The position numbers and the translations under genes were made by a program. 64,000 nucleotides of DNA, from NCBI GenBank assembly GCA_002239025.1, contig MPNM01000005.1:95744-159743 (forward strand), in the 5' to 3' direction. The stretch is from Chloroflexi bacterium bin125. Its GTDB lineage: Bacteria; Chloroflexota; Dehalococcoidia; Bin125. Shown here in pieces: positions 1 through 9,148 of the stretch (the stretch's first letter is position 1; every line of letters begins with the position of its first letter). The notes below the pieces were generated by a model that was given only the letters and a program-made list of their open reading frames with translations, did no database searches and was not told the origin of the DNA.

Positions 1-553
1 AGTAGAGTCCATGCGCGGCACCGGTGAGCGAGAAATTCATCCCGTGTGTGCCACTCTGCGAGACGAAGCCGATGTTGCCCTGGACTCCCTCAGGCTGATC
101 GCGATTGAATCGCACGCCAAGTCCGGGCACGTGCAGGCCCATGCAGTTGGGACCGATCAGCGCCAGCCCGGCCGGGTCGGCGATATCGAAGACCTTCTGC
201 TGCAACTCGACGCCGATGTCCTCGCCGGTCTCGGCAAATCCCGACGTGAACAACGTGACTCCGCCAACATCGGCGTCGACGCAGCCCTGGACGATGAAAG
301 GCGCAACCTGTCGGGGAACTGCGCAGACGGCGAAGTCGACCTTCTCGGGAATGTCGGTCAGCGATTTGTAGTTGGGAATGCCCAGCTCTTCGATGCCGGG
401 AATCTCGTTCTCGTCGACCTGGACGCTGTACAGCGGTCCAACGAACGGCTTGAGCGAGCGCAGCCAGTTGTAGCCGCTGGCCTTCTTGTCGCCAATGACG
501 GCGACAACCTTGGGAGCAAGCGCGCGAGTCAGGCGTTCACGTGTAACGGCCAT
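1..553 (-). CDS. ADP-forming acyl-CoA synthetase, CoA-binding (alpha) subunit, partial
   Basis: The gene runs off the left edge; 184 codons are visible from the ATG at 553, which is preceded by a GGAG ribosome binding site. The protein starts MAVTRERLTRALAPKVVAVIG and shows the Rossmann-like CoA-binding domain of the succinyl-CoA synthetase/acetate-CoA ligase (ADP-forming) superfamily, with motifs IGPNCMGLHVPG and GFVSQSGTHG. By family knowledge it would couple acyl-CoA thioester cleavage to ATP formation, or the reverse. The matching ATP-grasp subunit lies upstream on the same strand (858-1562), so the two look like one transcription unit with a repeat inserted between them. Substrate cannot be told. 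Confidence 0.85.
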   Translation of the reverse strand, partial: MAVTRERLTRALAPKVVAVIGDKKASGYNWLRSLKPFVGPLYSVQVDENEIPGIEELGIPNYKSLTDIPEKVDFAVCAVPRQVAPFIVQGCVDADVGGVTLFTSGFAETGEDIGVELQQKVFDIADPAGLALIGPNCMGLHVPGLGVRFNRDQPEGVQGNIGFVSQSGTHGMNFSLTGAAHGLY

Positions 554-661
554 CGGAGTTCTCCTAGATTCCTCGCTCCCCCTGGCAGGGGAGTTGCCAA
601 TCAACTTCTTTGCTCTTCCATGTAGGAAGAGCTGCCAATCAGGCTCATCGGCCCCCGTGCG

Positions 662-839
662 AGAGACTGATGCATATCCTCCGATTCCCCTCTCCCCCCC
701 TTGCGGGGGGAGATGTCACAGAGTGACAGAAGGGGGGTCGGCTGGCGACGACCAGATAGGGCCAACAGGCAGGGAACCCCCCTCTGCCTTCGGCATCTCC
801 CCCGCAAGGGGGGAGAAGGGGAGTTATGCATCAGTCTCT
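662..839. repeat. Palindromic repeat family A, copy 1, complete with terminal inverted repeats
   Basis: This is a 178-bp element bounded by perfect 15-bp inverted repeats, AGAGACTGATGCATA at 662-676 and its complement at 825-839. Inside are G-runs and C-runs forming long hairpins (CTCCCCC..TTGCGGGGGGAG) and an inner palindrome GTCACAGAGTGAC. It lies between the two acyl-CoA synthetase subunit genes. It looks like a non-autonomous MITE or REP-type element; no coding potential is seen. Confidence 0.85.
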
Positions 840-857
840 GCAAGGGGGAGCACATCG

Positions 858-1562
858 TTAAGACTCCGCAGTCAAGAGAATGCGTGCATCAACGGCGACC
901 GCGCCGTCGGGTCGGGCGAAGACGGGGTTGAGGTCGAGCTCGGCGATCTCGGGGTTCGCTTCGGCGAACTCGGAGAGTTTCAGCAGCATCGACTCGATCG
1001 CATCGAGGTTGGCTGCCGGCGTGCCGCGGAAACCTTCGAGCACGGGGAAGCCCTGAATCTCGCGGACCATCTCGGAGGCATCGCGTGGTTCCAGCGGGAC
1101 GATACGGAAGGCGACGTCCTTGAGCACCTCGACGAACACGCCGCCGAGACCAAACATCAGCACCGGGCCGAACTGCTGGTCCTGGGTGATGCCGAGGATG
1201 ACTTCGGCGCCGGCCTCAGCCATGGGCTGGACGGAGACGCCCTGCACATCGGCGTTGGGCGCGGCGGCGGTGACCCGCTCGTGGATGCGGAGATAGGCGT
1301 CGCGCAGCGCTGCCTCGTCGGCGACGCCTAGCTCGACACCGCCGACATCGGTCTTGTGTGTGATCGAGTCGGAGACGACTTTGAGCGCGACGGGATAGCC
1401 GAGCTCGGCAGCGTGGGCGGCGGCTTCGTCGATGGAGGTGGCGAGGCGCGTCTCGGTGACGTTGACGCCGGCCTCGGCGAGCAGTTGTTTGGCTTCGACT
1501 TCGGACAGGAGCGTGCGCTGCTCGGCGCGCGCGGCGGCAATGACTTCGGCGGTCATGGGCAT
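858..1562 (-). CDS. ADP-forming acyl-CoA synthetase, ATP-grasp (beta) subunit
   Basis: The 234-residue protein matches the stand-alone ATP-grasp_5 subunit of ADP-forming acetyl-CoA synthetases. It contains the typical segment SDSITHKTDVGGVELGV near residue 65, a GLGG nucleotide-binding turn and the C-terminal AELDLNPVFA stretch. The second methionine, at 1556, lies six bases after GGAG and is the better start; the first Met at 1562 overlaps that ribosome binding site. It would bind ATP/ADP and phosphate while the alpha subunit (1-553) binds CoA. The two genes are co-oriented but about 300 bp apart because of the family A repeat. Confidence 0.85.
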   Translation of the reverse strand: MPMTAEVIAAARAEQRTLLSEVEAKQLLAEAGVNVTETRLATSIDEAAAHAAELGYPVALKVVSDSITHKTDVGGVELGVADEAALRDAYLRIHERVTAAAPNADVQGVSVQPMAEAGAEVILGITQDQQFGPVLMFGLGGVFVEVLKDVAFRIVPLEPRDASEMVREIQGFPVLEGFRGTPAANLDAIESMLLKLSEFAEANPEIAELDLNPVFARPDGAVAVDARILLTAES

Positions 1563-1699
1563 CTCCGGCGGATATGGCGAATCGACGTTGGCAGTTTACA
1601 CGCCGTCCTCTGGCAGACTACTCAGAGGATATTCTGTATACTCAGTTTCGCAGTTGCGCGACAACCAATGGCTGCTGGGAGCTGCTGAGGAGACGAGTC

Positions 1700-1918
1700 A
1701 TGGCCGAAGGCGATCCGTTTGATGGCTGGTTGGACATCGTCGAGGCGGCGAGGGAGCTGAATATCCACCCGCAGTCGATGCGCCGTCTGATCAAGCAAAA
1801 CCGAATCCCGGCCCGTCTCTACGGGGGCAAGTACCTGATCGAGAGAGATCAGTTGCTGATGTTCAAGTCAAACTACGACCCCCGGCCAGGACGAAAGCGC
1901 TCGCCCCGGCTGTTGTAG
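1700..1918 (+). CDS. Small helix-turn-helix (excisionase/MerR-like) DNA-binding protein
   Basis: This 72-residue protein starts at the ATG at 1700, preceded by AGGAG at about 1688-1692; an upstream in-frame start at 1574 has no such site. The stretch DIVEAARELNIHPQSMRRLI is a helix-turn-helix_17/excisionase-type domain, followed by a wing (YGGKYLIERDQLLMF) and a basic tail GRKRSPRLL. It is probably a small regulator or a recombination accessory factor. No integrase or phage gene is adjacent. An AT-rich patch near 1629-1642 (TATTCTGTATACT) may hold its promoter but no clear -35 is seen. Confidence 0.75.
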   Translation: MAEGDPFDGWLDIVEAARELNIHPQSMRRLIKQNRIPARLYGGKYLIERDQLLMFKSNYDPRPGRKRSPRLL

Positions 1919-2010
1919 GGGCTCGGTTGGGAACAATCGACCCGTGACCGACGTCTCTCCCTTGAGGCGCCAGGTCAGCTTGGCTGGCCAGTGGCAAGGG
2001 AGCACTCCGG

Positions 2011-3834
2011 GTGTGGCGATTGCTATTGGTACTGGGCCTGTTGAGCTCGTTCGCGTTGATGTGGTCACAGCCATCGATCAGTGACGCCGCGGAGAAGGTA
2101 ACCCAAGGATCGGCGATAGCCGCGCCATTCGCAGACAACAGCCGCTGCGCCCTCGGTTCCCACTGGCGACGCACCACGTCCAAGCCACGTGATTACGACT
2201 CGGACCAAGTGGTCGAGTGGATCAGCTCGGCCGGTCCGACCCCACTGTTTGCGGCGCCGCAGTTTCGCTGTGTTTCTGCGCAACTGTTTCGCGACTCCTT
2301 TGGCGATAATCCGGGACGGGTGATCGACACCCACTTGTACGACAGCGACGTCCTCTGGTGCGGACCAGGCGTCAGTGTGCTCTTGATTTGGGAAGTCTTT
2401 GGCGGAGAGGCGCCGTACACAATCAGCGCGGCAGGACACGAAGCGGTGTCGCCCGCCAAACAACTGCTGATCCCTTGCACCGACATTCGCAATCTGATGC
2501 CAAGGGGCAACAGGACCGGGCCCTTGAGCTTGCTGGTCCCCATTCAACTCAAGGACGCGCTCGGCCTCAGGGCCACAGTTGAGTTTCCCATCAACGTCGT
2601 GGCAGACGCTCCGTCAGCGAGTTTCGACGGAATGGCGATCTGGAAGGGTTGGTACGACGCATCGGCAATCGTGGCTCCCAGTGATTGGGTAGTCGGCTCA
2701 TTCGGTGCGGAGGGACTCGGCGGTATTGGGGAAGAACGACTCGGGCCATTTGCGAATGTAGCCATTGGCCGCTATCGGGCTGTTGGATCGGACATGTGGA
2801 GCTACTTTGATTTGTCCGTAGAGACTAAGCAGTCTGCGCCGAGCTTCTACTATCCCGTACTCATGAATTCGCTCGATCCCATGACTGACTATCAAGTCCA
2901 GGGCACGTGGGTCTGGGCTCTCGAGGGCAGTTATCTCTTGGAGTGGGAGCACTGGTTTGAGGCTTGGCAGCGCTGGATGCCGCTAAACGAAACGCGTTGG
3001 TCGCAATCTCAAACGTTTCAGACCGCCGGACCTGTGTGCCCTATTGCTGAAGTAGCCGGCAACAGCATTACCGTGCTGCATCCCGCAACTGGCACCTTAG
3101 GCCGCGGGTGTACCTCGCAACACTTGTGGGTTCTCACCTGGCTCACCTCTCCCGATTGGCCTGGCGTGATCTGGGCGTACGGCGCTCCATGGCTAAGGCC
3201 ATCCAGCTTCAACGATTCTGACGAATCGAGATCGTTCATCGCCCACTACGCAGGACTACCGGCAGGTTCCGACTATGTCCTGCGCTTCCAGGAGCCGCTG
3301 CCTCATGCCTTTCGACGAGCCCCGCAACAATCGCTGCCTGTCAGCACCCACTTCAGACCCATCCATGCGACCGCTCCTGGAGTTGACCCCAGCGATGTCA
3401 AGATCCAGGTTGGCGCGGATCAGATCATCGTCGAGTGGACAAACCAGGAGCCTTTTCTGTACGGCTATGCCGATCTTTTCCTCAGCGGCACGACCACGCG
3501 GCACCTGTTCTGGGATTGGTACCAGAATGACTCACGAACCGTCACGGTGTTCGCCAATCTTGGCGGTCAGGCAAAGTTCTCTCTCTATGTGAGCTTCCGC
3601 GCGCGAGAACCGTTAGCGGACGGCTCAGGGTTCCCAAACATGTGCATAATTCGCGAGATTGTCGTCCCGCCGGGTGGTCCTGATGCCTATCTCGATCGGT
3701 ATCTCTTTGCATCATCAACCAAACAACCTCCAAGGGTCTCTCCTGGCGACGACACACCTGAAGTGTCCGTTGACTATCCGTACCGATACCACCACGCTGG
3801 CCTGTGCCAACTCGCTGCCTACGCCTATCCATAA
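2011..3834 (+). CDS. Secreted tryptophan-rich protein of unknown function
   Basis: The start is a GTG at 2011 with AAGGGAG eight bases upstream. Residues 1-27 form a signal peptide (hydrophobic core LLLVLGLLSSFALMW), so the 607-residue product is probably exported. About 25 tryptophans are scattered through it, for example in WEHWFEAWQRW and FWDWYQND. It may consist of beta-sandwich domains, but no family is recognised. It has no membrane anchor at its C-terminus. It is convergent with acetyl-CoA synthetase, and its context gives no functional hint. The call as a real gene rests on length, start signals and a coherent signal peptide. Confidence 0.7.
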   Translation: MWRLLLVLGLLSSFALMWSQPSISDAAEKVTQGSAIAAPFADNSRCALGSHWRRTTSKPRDYDSDQVVEWISSAGPTPLFAAPQFRCVSAQLFRDSFGDNPGRVIDTHLYDSDVLWCGPGVSVLLIWEVFGGEAPYTISAAGHEAVSPAKQLLIPCTDIRNLMPRGNRTGPLSLLVPIQLKDALGLRATVEFPINVVADAPSASFDGMAIWKGWYDASAIVAPSDWVVGSFGAEGLGGIGEERLGPFANVAIGRYRAVGSDMWSYFDLSVETKQSAPSFYYPVLMNSLDPMTDYQVQGTWVWALEGSYLLEWEHWFEAWQRWMPLNETRWSQSQTFQTAGPVCPIAEVAGNSITVLHPATGTLGRGCTSQHLWVLTWLTSPDWPGVIWAYGAPWLRPSSFNDSDESRSFIAHYAGLPAGSDYVLRFQEPLPHAFRRAPQQSLPVSTHFRPIHATAPGVDPSDVKIQVGADQIIVEWTNQEPFLYGYADLFLSGTTTRHLFWDWYQNDSRTVTVFANLGGQAKFSLYVSFRAREPLADGSGFPNMCIIREIVVPPGGPDAYLDRYLFASSTKQPPRVSPGDDTPEVSVDYPYRYHHAGLCQLAAYAYP

Positions 3835-3873
3835 CCGAAGACGAACAAGTGACATGCTGGTTGCGAGGGAAGG

Positions 3874-5856
3874 TCAGTGCGCCGCCGACGCTCCCTCGAT
3901 GATCTCCTCGACCACATGAGGCTCCGCCAAAGTCGTCACATCGCCGACGTTCTCCGGCTCGCCCTCGGCGACTTTCCTGAGGATTCTCCTCATGATTTTG
4001 CCGGAGCGTGTTTTGGGCAGGCCTCCGACGAATTGGATTCGGTCGGGGGTGGCGATGGGGCTGATTTCGGCTCTCACTTGCCTCTTGAGTTCGACGGCCA
4101 GGTCGGGGCCGGGGTCGAAGCCGTCTTTGAGCAGGACGTAGGCGTAGATGCCTTCTCCCTTGATCTCGTGTGGGTAGCCAACGACAGCGGCTTCGGCGCA
4201 GCCGGCGTGACCGACCAGGGCTCCCTCGATCTCGGCCGTGCCCAGTCGGTGGCCTGAAACGTTGAGCACATCGTCCACCCGACCAGTCAGCCAGTAGTAT
4301 CCGTCGTGGTCTCGGAACGAGCCGTCGCCGGTGAAGTACTTGCCCGGGTACTGGATGAAGTAGGTGCTGATGAATCGCTCGTGGTCGCCGTAGACGGTGC
4401 GCATCATGCCCGGCCAGCTTCGCGCCAGGCAGAGCAGGCCGCTCTGCGGGTTGCCGTCGAGCTGGTTGCCCTCGGGATCGACCAGCACCGGCTCGATGCC
4501 GAAGAAGGGTAGCGAGGCCGAGCCAGGCTTCATGTCGTTGGCGCCGGCCAGGCCGGTCAGCACGTGGCCGCCGGTCTCGGTCTGCCAGTAGGTATCGACG
4601 ATTGAGCAGCGGCCGTCGCCGACGACGTCGAAGTACCAGCGCCAGGCCTCGGGGTTGATCGGCTCGCCGACCGTTCCGAGAACTCGCAGGCTGGTGCGCT
4701 CGTGAACCTTGACCCACTCGTCGCCCTCGCGCATCAGCGCTCGGATCGCCGTTGGCGCGGTGTAGAGGATATTGATGCCCAGGCGGTCGATCATGTCCCA
4801 GTAGCGTCCCGCGTCGGGATAGGTCGGGATCGACTCAAACATGACCGAGGTCGCGCCGTTGCCCAGTGGTCCGTAGACGATGTAGCTGTGACCGGTGATC
4901 CAACCGACATCGGCGGCGCAGCAGTAGATGTCGCCGTCGCGGTAGTCGAAGGTGTAACGATGACTGAGCATCGTGAAGAGCAGGTAGCCGGCCTGCGTGT
5001 GCAGGACGCCCTTGGGCTTGCCGGTCGATCCTGACGTGTAAAGGATGAAGAGCGGATCCTCGGCATCCATCACTTCGGGCTCGCACTCGTCCGACTGGTT
5101 GGCGACGGTCTCGTGCCACCAGATGTCGCGACCGTCCTTCATCGTCACGTCGCCGCCAGTGTGCTGGTGGGTGAGCACGAACTCGACGCAGTCAACGCCG
5201 TTCGCGTCGAGCTGGTCCATGGCCGCATCGACGTTGGCCTTGAGCGGCACAGTGCGTCCGCCGCGCTTGCCTTCGTCCTGTGTGATCACCGCTTTGCAGA
5301 GCGAATCGGTGACGCGGTCGGCGATCGCAGAAGCGGAGAATCCGCCGAAGATCACCGAGTGGATCGCGCCAATTCGAGCGCAGGCGAGCATCGCCGCAAC
5401 GACCTCAGGCGTCATGCCCATGTAGATCGCGACGCGGTCGCCCTTGCCGATGCCGCGGCTACGCAGCTCGTTGGCCAGCCGGCAGGTCTCGGCGTGGAGT
5501 TCCCGATAGGACAGCGACTCGTTATCGCCGGGCTCGTCGCCTTCCCAGAGGATGGCGGTCTGGTCGCCGCGCTCGGCGAGATGACGGTCGAGGCAGTTGA
5601 CGGAGACGTTGAGCTTGGCTCCGAGGAACCAGCCGATTTCGCCCTCGGCCAGATTCTCTTCCTTGAGCGTGTGCCAGGGCTCGATCAGGTCGAGGTGCTC
5701 ATTGGCCATCTCAGTCCAGAAGGCGTCCGGCTCGTCGAGCGAGCGTCGCCAGAGCGCTTCGTAGCCCTCGCGAGAAGTGACCAGCGCGCCATCGCGCACG
5801 CGCTCGGGCGGTGAGTAGGTTTCATTGACTGGCATCGCAGCGTCGGCGGTTGTCAT
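3874..5856 (-). CDS. acsA: Acetyl-CoA synthetase, AMP-forming
   Basis: This 660-residue enzyme activates acetate to acetyl-CoA through acetyl-AMP. The adenylate-forming core shows the P-loop-like motif [11 protein letters not shown], then [10 protein letters not shown], the hinge region [20 protein letters not shown] and the C-terminal [11 protein letters not shown] with the catalytic lysine that is commonly regulated by acetylation. The tryptophan in the DTYWQTET segment is the acetate-pocket residue typical of true acetyl-CoA synthetases. Length is normal for the family. The ATG at 5856 follows GAGGATCC. It is monocistronic: a 738-bp repeat-rich gap lies upstream and the 3' neighbour is convergent. 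Confidence 0.96.
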   Translation of the reverse strand: MTTADAAMPVNETYSPPERVRDGALVTSREGYEALWRRSLDEPDAFWTEMANEHLDLIEPWHTLKEENLAEGEIGWFLGAKLNVSVNCLDRHLAERGDQTAILWEGDEPGDNESLSYRELHAETCRLANELRSRGIGKGDRVAIYMGMTPEVVAAMLACARIGAIHSVIFGGFSASAIADRVTDSLCKAVITQDEGKRGGRTVPLKANVDAAMDQLDANGVDCVEFVLTHQHTGGDVTMKDGRDIWWHETVANQSDECEPEVMDAEDPLFILYTSGSTGKPKGVLHTQAGYLLFTMLSHRYTFDYRDGDIYCCAADVGWITGHSYIVYGPLGNGATSVMFESIPTYPDAGRYWDMIDRLGINILYTAPTAIRALMREGDEWVKVHERTSLRVLGTVGEPINPEAWRWYFDVVGDGRCSIVDTYWQTETGGHVLTGLAGANDMKPGSASLPFFGIEPVLVDPEGNQLDGNPQSGLLCLARSWPGMMRTVYGDHERFISTYFIQYPGKYFTGDGSFRDHDGYYWLTGRVDDVLNVSGHRLGTAEIEGALVGHAGCAEAAVVGYPHEIKGEGIYAYVLLKDGFDPGPDLAVELKRQVRAEISPIATPDRIQFVGGLPKTRSGKIMRRILRKVAEGEPENVGDVTTLAEPHVVEEIIEGASAAH

Positions 5857-6049
5857 AGTGGATCCTCGTCTACATCAACGGGTCGTCATGCTGAAAATCC
5901 TAACGCGCCCTGACCTCAACGTCCCTGCCTCCGGACGGGGAGCTACCGCCGATCCGCTCTCCTAATCTGTCCCCTCCCTCTGGAGCCCCGCACGCAACCC
6001 ATGACATCGAATCTCATCTCCAGTCCCCGCCTCATGGAGACCTTTGAAA

Positions 6050-6217
6050 TACTCCCCTTCTCCCGCCTTGCGGGGGAGATGCCGAAAGCCTGCCCCGGGC
6101 TTGACCCGGGGGCAGAGGGGGGTTCGCTGTTCAGGAGTCCTATCTGCTCATTATCAGCCGACCCCCCCTCTGTCACTCCGTGACATCTCCCCCCGCGAGG
6201 GGGGGAGAGGGGATTCC
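6050..6217. repeat. Palindromic repeat family A, copy 2
   Basis: It shares the family architecture: CTCCCCTTCTCCC.., GCGGGGGAGATGCCGAA, GGCAGAGGGGG, CCCCCTCTGTCACTCCGTGA and a final C-run/G-run hairpin. A nested hairpin CCCCGGGCTTGACCCGGGG is inserted after ATGCCGAAAGCCTG, as in copies 3 and 5. The terminal repeat at the left is degenerate (GGAGACCTTTGAAATACTCC). Confidence 0.85.
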
Positions 6218-6363
6218 GGAGTTCTTCAAAGGAATCCGTAGAGCGGGGACTGGGAATCTTGACTTCAGAGACATCCTCCGGAGGCGGGGGCGGTTTAGAA
6301 GTTATGATCTGTCCCGTCTGGAGACCGACACGCATTCCTGTCTCCGGTCACTTTTGATCTCCT

Positions 6364-6455
6364 GTAGGGGCGACCCTTGTGGTCGCCCGTGTTAGCAACT
6401 GCAAGACTGGCCAGGTTCGCACTGCAGAGCGGGCGACCACAAGGGTCGCCCCTAC
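6364..6455. repeat. Family C element: 26-bp perfect inverted repeat
   Basis: The left arm (6364-6389, GTAGGGGCGACCCTTGTGGT...) is repeated as an exact reverse complement at 6430-6455, with a 40-bp centre. Single arms recur at 14579-14610 and 23692-23718. In RNA this would form a very strong hairpin. It resembles the dispersed inverted-repeat pairs common in some Chloroflexota and planctomycete genomes. Confidence 0.9.
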
Positions 6456-6594
6456 AAGGTGCTCGAACACGCGCCGACCGATTTGCGCGCAGGTCTCCTC
6501 TGGGGGACGGCAGTGGAGATGGTTCACGCCCCGCACGCAATGCGGTGATACGATGCGGTTACTTGTTTAGGCAGCCGATCCGAGAGGTCTGACG

Positions 6595-6930
6595 ATGGCG
6601 CAGCAGGAACCGTTTCAGCGAATCACGGTGGAGGAAGCGGAGGAGAAGCGTCAGGCTGGGGTGACGCTGGTCGATACGCGAGAACTCGACGAGTACCAGG
6701 ACGGTCATGCGGCCGGCGCGCCGCTGATGCCGCATATGTCGGTCATGACTCGAGCCGAGGAGTTGGAGCAGATCGCCGGCGGCAAGGATCAGCCGGTCAT
6801 GTTCATCTGCGCCAAGGGTCAGCGCTCGGCGGTGGCCTGCGAGTTCGCGGCGGCATTGGGCTTCACCGACCTGTACAACGTCGAGGGCGGAACCGAGGCC
6901 TGGATCGCCGCCGGTCTGCCGACCGAGTAG
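6595..6930 (+). CDS. Rhodanese-domain protein
   Basis: This is a single-domain rhodanese of 111 residues. It has the N-terminal LVDTRELDEYQDGHAAGA segment and the active-site loop CAKGQRSAVA with the predicted persulfide cysteine at residue 72, plus the C-terminal NVEGGTEAWIAAGLP. It would carry sulfane sulfur in the cytoplasm; the acceptor is unknown. The six-residue loop is the size associated with sulfurtransferases rather than phosphatases. It is probably transcribed from the preceding repeat-rich gap and starts a long plus-strand gene run. Confidence 0.92.
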   Translation: MAQQEPFQRITVEEAEEKRQAGVTLVDTRELDEYQDGHAAGAPLMPHMSVMTRAEELEQIAGGKDQPVMFICAKGQRSAVACEFAAALGFTDLYNVEGGTEAWIAAGLPTE

Positions 6931-6977
6931 CGACCATATAGCGTGCGCGCCATCGACACGACGAGCGGTCGCGACCG

Positions 6978-7553
6978 ATGCTAAGTGGGATGAGCGGGAC
7001 GCAGCGCTATGCGCTGTTCGTCTTGATCGTCGTGATTGTTGTGGTGGTGTACCTGTTCGCCTCGGGCGGGTTCGATGACCTGGTCGGAGGCGGCTCGGAT
7101 AACGACGAGCAGGCCGCGGCTGAACTGAGCGAGGCCGCGCAGCTCGTTCCCGACGCTGTAGAGTTCGGCGAATCGGCCCGCGTCGGCGCGATAGAAGTGT
7201 CGATTTTGAGCGTCGCCTTCCCCGAGCAGATTCGTGCCGATGGAATCTGGCGCAGTCCGGCCGAGCGCTTTGCCGCGGTCCGACTGACGATCACGAACCG
7301 ATCGAAGCAGGCGATTCCACTGCCTATTGATGGTCTGCAACTGGTGACGACTGATGGTCGGGCATATCTCGCCGACGCGGCGCTCTCGTCGGGGGCGGCG
7401 CGGGTGACCGAAGGCGTGGCCTATGCGCCGCCGTTGATCCTGCAGCCGCAGCTCACGATCACCGTGGTCGCGGTGTACGACATTCCAATCGACGCCAGTG
7501 GTCTGCAACTGCGAGTCTCAGGCGGTTGGACCGACTTCGCTCTGTTTGAGTAA
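6978..7553 (+). CDS. Membrane-anchored DUF4352-like protein
   Basis: A single N-terminal membrane helix (RYALFVLIVVIVVVVYLFAS, residues about 10-30) is followed by an acidic linker and a beta-sandwich-like domain. That domain has the pattern of DUF4352/telomeric-repeat-factor-2-like extracytoplasmic modules: AAVRLTITNRSKQAIPLP, then LVTTDGRAYLAD and a final LQLRVSGGW. The domain would face the outside. The start could be 6978 or the Met at 6990; neither has a strong ribosome binding site. Function is unknown; such domains are often found in secreted lipoproteins that bind ligands. Confidence 0.75.
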   Translation: MLSGMSGTQRYALFVLIVVIVVVVYLFASGGFDDLVGGGSDNDEQAAAELSEAAQLVPDAVEFGESARVGAIEVSILSVAFPEQIRADGIWRSPAERFAAVRLTITNRSKQAIPLPIDGLQLVTTDGRAYLADAALSSGAARVTEGVAYAPPLILQPQLTITVVAVYDIPIDASGLQLRVSGGWTDFALFE

Positions 7554-7596
7554 CAAGCGACCCGCCAAGTCTGGGTCGCGGCGGGAGGATGCTCGC

Positions 7597-8256
7597 ATGA
7601 CGATCCTGATGTTCGATATCGATGGAACGCTGTCTACTTCCCAGGGTGCGGGGACGCAGGCGATGACTCGCACCTTCATGCAGCTTTGGGGCATTGAGCG
7701 GGCGCTGACGGGCATGAACTTTGCCGGCCGCAGCGACAGTTGGATTGTGCCGACGGCTCTGGCCAACAACGGTCGCGACTGCTCGGCCGACGATCTTGAG
7801 CGATTTGTCGACGCATACGTCCCACACCTGGGCGAGGCGGTGATCGAGCGCAACTCAGAATTGTGTCCCGGCGTGATTGAACTGTTGGACGCGTTGACCG
7901 ATGAAGATGTCACGATGGGCCTGGGGACCGGCAACTTTCGTCGGGCGGCCGAGGCAAAGCTCGCGCCACTGGGCATCTGGAACCGGTTCGTCGATGGCGG
8001 CTTCGGCGACGACGCGGCCGATCGGACAGCGCTGCTCGCCATCGGACTGGAACGGTTGCGGCGACTGTCTAGCGACGGCGCAGATGCGGTGGTGATCGGA
8101 GACACGAGCCACGATGTCGAGGCGGGGCACGCGATCGGCGCCAAAGTAGTGGCCGTGAAGACTGGCTACGCAAAGCCGGGTGAGCTTGATGACGCGGATG
8201 TGATACTCGATGACTTGTCGGATTTGCAAGCGTCGATGGTGGCACTATTGGAATAG
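7597..8256 (+). CDS. HAD-superfamily phosphatase
   Basis: The ATG at 7597 follows GGGAGG and gives 219 residues; the longer frame upstream overlaps the previous gene and is not needed. HAD motif I is FDIDGTL (nucleophile Asp7, acid Asp9), motif II is the threonine in GLGTGN, and motif IV is VVIGDTSHDVEAG. The cap sits between motifs I and II as in phosphoglycolate phosphatase/beta-phosphoglucomutase-type (subfamily IA) enzymes. It would hydrolyse a small phosphate ester in the cytoplasm. The exact substrate cannot be deduced. Confidence 0.92.
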   Translation: MTILMFDIDGTLSTSQGAGTQAMTRTFMQLWGIERALTGMNFAGRSDSWIVPTALANNGRDCSADDLERFVDAYVPHLGEAVIERNSELCPGVIELLDALTDEDVTMGLGTGNFRRAAEAKLAPLGIWNRFVDGGFGDDAADRTALLAIGLERLRRLSSDGADAVVIGDTSHDVEAGHAIGAKVVAVKTGYAKPGELDDADVILDDLSDLQASMVALLE

Positions 8257-8293
8257 AGTTCGCCGACGTAGGTCGCTTGACCTGGAGTTCCTC

Positions 8294-8441
8294 CGTCATA
8301 CCCGCGCTTGACGCGGGTATCTCGCGGCGCTCTGAGGGGCGCCGAGGGACTGAAACGGTAGGCAGGGCGACGCCTCGGCAGGTGAGGATGACATTTGAGG
8401 AGGGTTCGTCGAGATTCCCGCGTCAAGCGTGGGAATGACGA
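8294..8441. repeat. Family B inverted repeat, copy 1
   Basis: Outer arms CGTCATACCCGCGCTTGACG and its near-complement near 8415-8440 (CGCGTCAAGCGTGGGAATGACG) flank a 100-bp centre that has its own GC-rich hairpin (GGCGCTCTGAGGGGCGCC). Related copies lie at 11364-11536 and 24532-24653. Confidence 0.85.
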
Positions 8442-8479
8442 GGATGAGCGCCGGACTGACGCTGCGTTAAGCTGACTTC

Positions 8480-9148
8480 ATGTCTACCGGGTTGATCATT
8501 GGAATTCTGATTCTGCTGCTGGTGGTTGGGGTGCCGATTGTGCAAGCGATCATTCGCAGTGTGCAGCGGCGACGGTCGTTGGCCGCTGAGGGGGTGCCCG
8601 GGCTGCGCGCGGCCGGGTTGCGGGCGGATGAACTCCCTGCGGGGCTGGCTCGACAGTCGGCTGCGGCCGTTACCTCGGAGGAACTGGCGCTGGCCGATGA
8701 GAATCCACAGGCGACGATCACGCAACTGGACGACTCGGGACGAGTGATCGGCTATCGCGAGAGCTTCCGCGACCCACGTTCGTTGGGTGAGTTCATGGAC
8801 TGGTTGCTGACGCAGACGATTAATCGCAATCGTCCCCATCGGCGAGTTGAGGTGGAGTTGACACGCTACGAGTCCTCGGAGCAGGCGGCTGAAGCGCTGC
8901 AGGCCGAGCCCCCTTCTGACGTTGGCGATGCCGGCGTGGAGATTTCCGACGCGGGTGAGCGCGGCGGGCTGTTGGCTCGCGAATGGACGCGTTTCGAGAA
9001 TGGCGACACCGTGCAACGCATGCTGGAGTTGCGCTGGACTTCTGGCGATGTCCTCGGCGTGGTACGCGGCGACTCTGAGCCATCGGGACACCTGGATGAT
9101 GATGAGGTGCGTCGCCTCGCGGCGCTCGTCAAAGGTCGGCTGTCGTGA
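8480..9148 (+). CDS. Membrane-anchored protein of unknown function
   Basis: Residues 4-23 (GLIIGILILLLVVGVPIVQA) form one N-terminal membrane helix followed by a basic stop-transfer stretch RSVQRRRS. The remaining 200 residues are soluble and probably cytoplasmic, and match no family I recognise. The C-terminal 60 residues (EWTRFENGDTVQRMLELRW) look like a small beta-rich domain. Its stop codon overlaps the GTG start of the downstream DinB gene by four bases (GTGA), so the two are probably translated together. Confidence 0.75.
   Translation: MSTGLIIGILILLLVVGVPIVQAIIRSVQRRRSLAAEGVPGLRAAGLRADELPAGLARQSAAAVTSEELALADENPQATITQLDDSGRVIGYRESFRDPRSLGEFMDWLLTQTINRNRPHRRVEVELTRYESSEQAAEALQAEPPSDVGDAGVEISDAGERGGLLAREWTRFENGDTVQRMLELRWTSGDVLGVVRGDSEPSGHLDDDEVRRLAALVKGRLS

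Larger units (their letters stand above)
5857..6594. other. Intergenic region carrying repeats, no gene seen
   Basis: This gap between acsA and the rhodanese gene contains a family A palindromic repeat (about 6050-6217) and a family C inverted repeat (6364-6455). The open frames in it are repeat-derived and lack start signals. Promoters for both flanking genes should lie at its two ends. Confidence 0.7.

Noticed and set aside
662..839. Possible CRISPR array from repeated GC-rich units
   Set aside because: The units are inverted, not regularly spaced direct repeats with unique spacers, and no cas genes are present in the window.
486..1331. Long plus-strand frame across the family A repeat
   Set aside because: It is antisense to the beta subunit gene and reads through the palindromic repeat; no start signal.
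3542..4717. 391-codon minus-strand frame over acsA
   Set aside because: It is another frame of acetyl-CoA synthetase, arginine-rich and without motifs, whereas the 660-codon frame has all family motifs.
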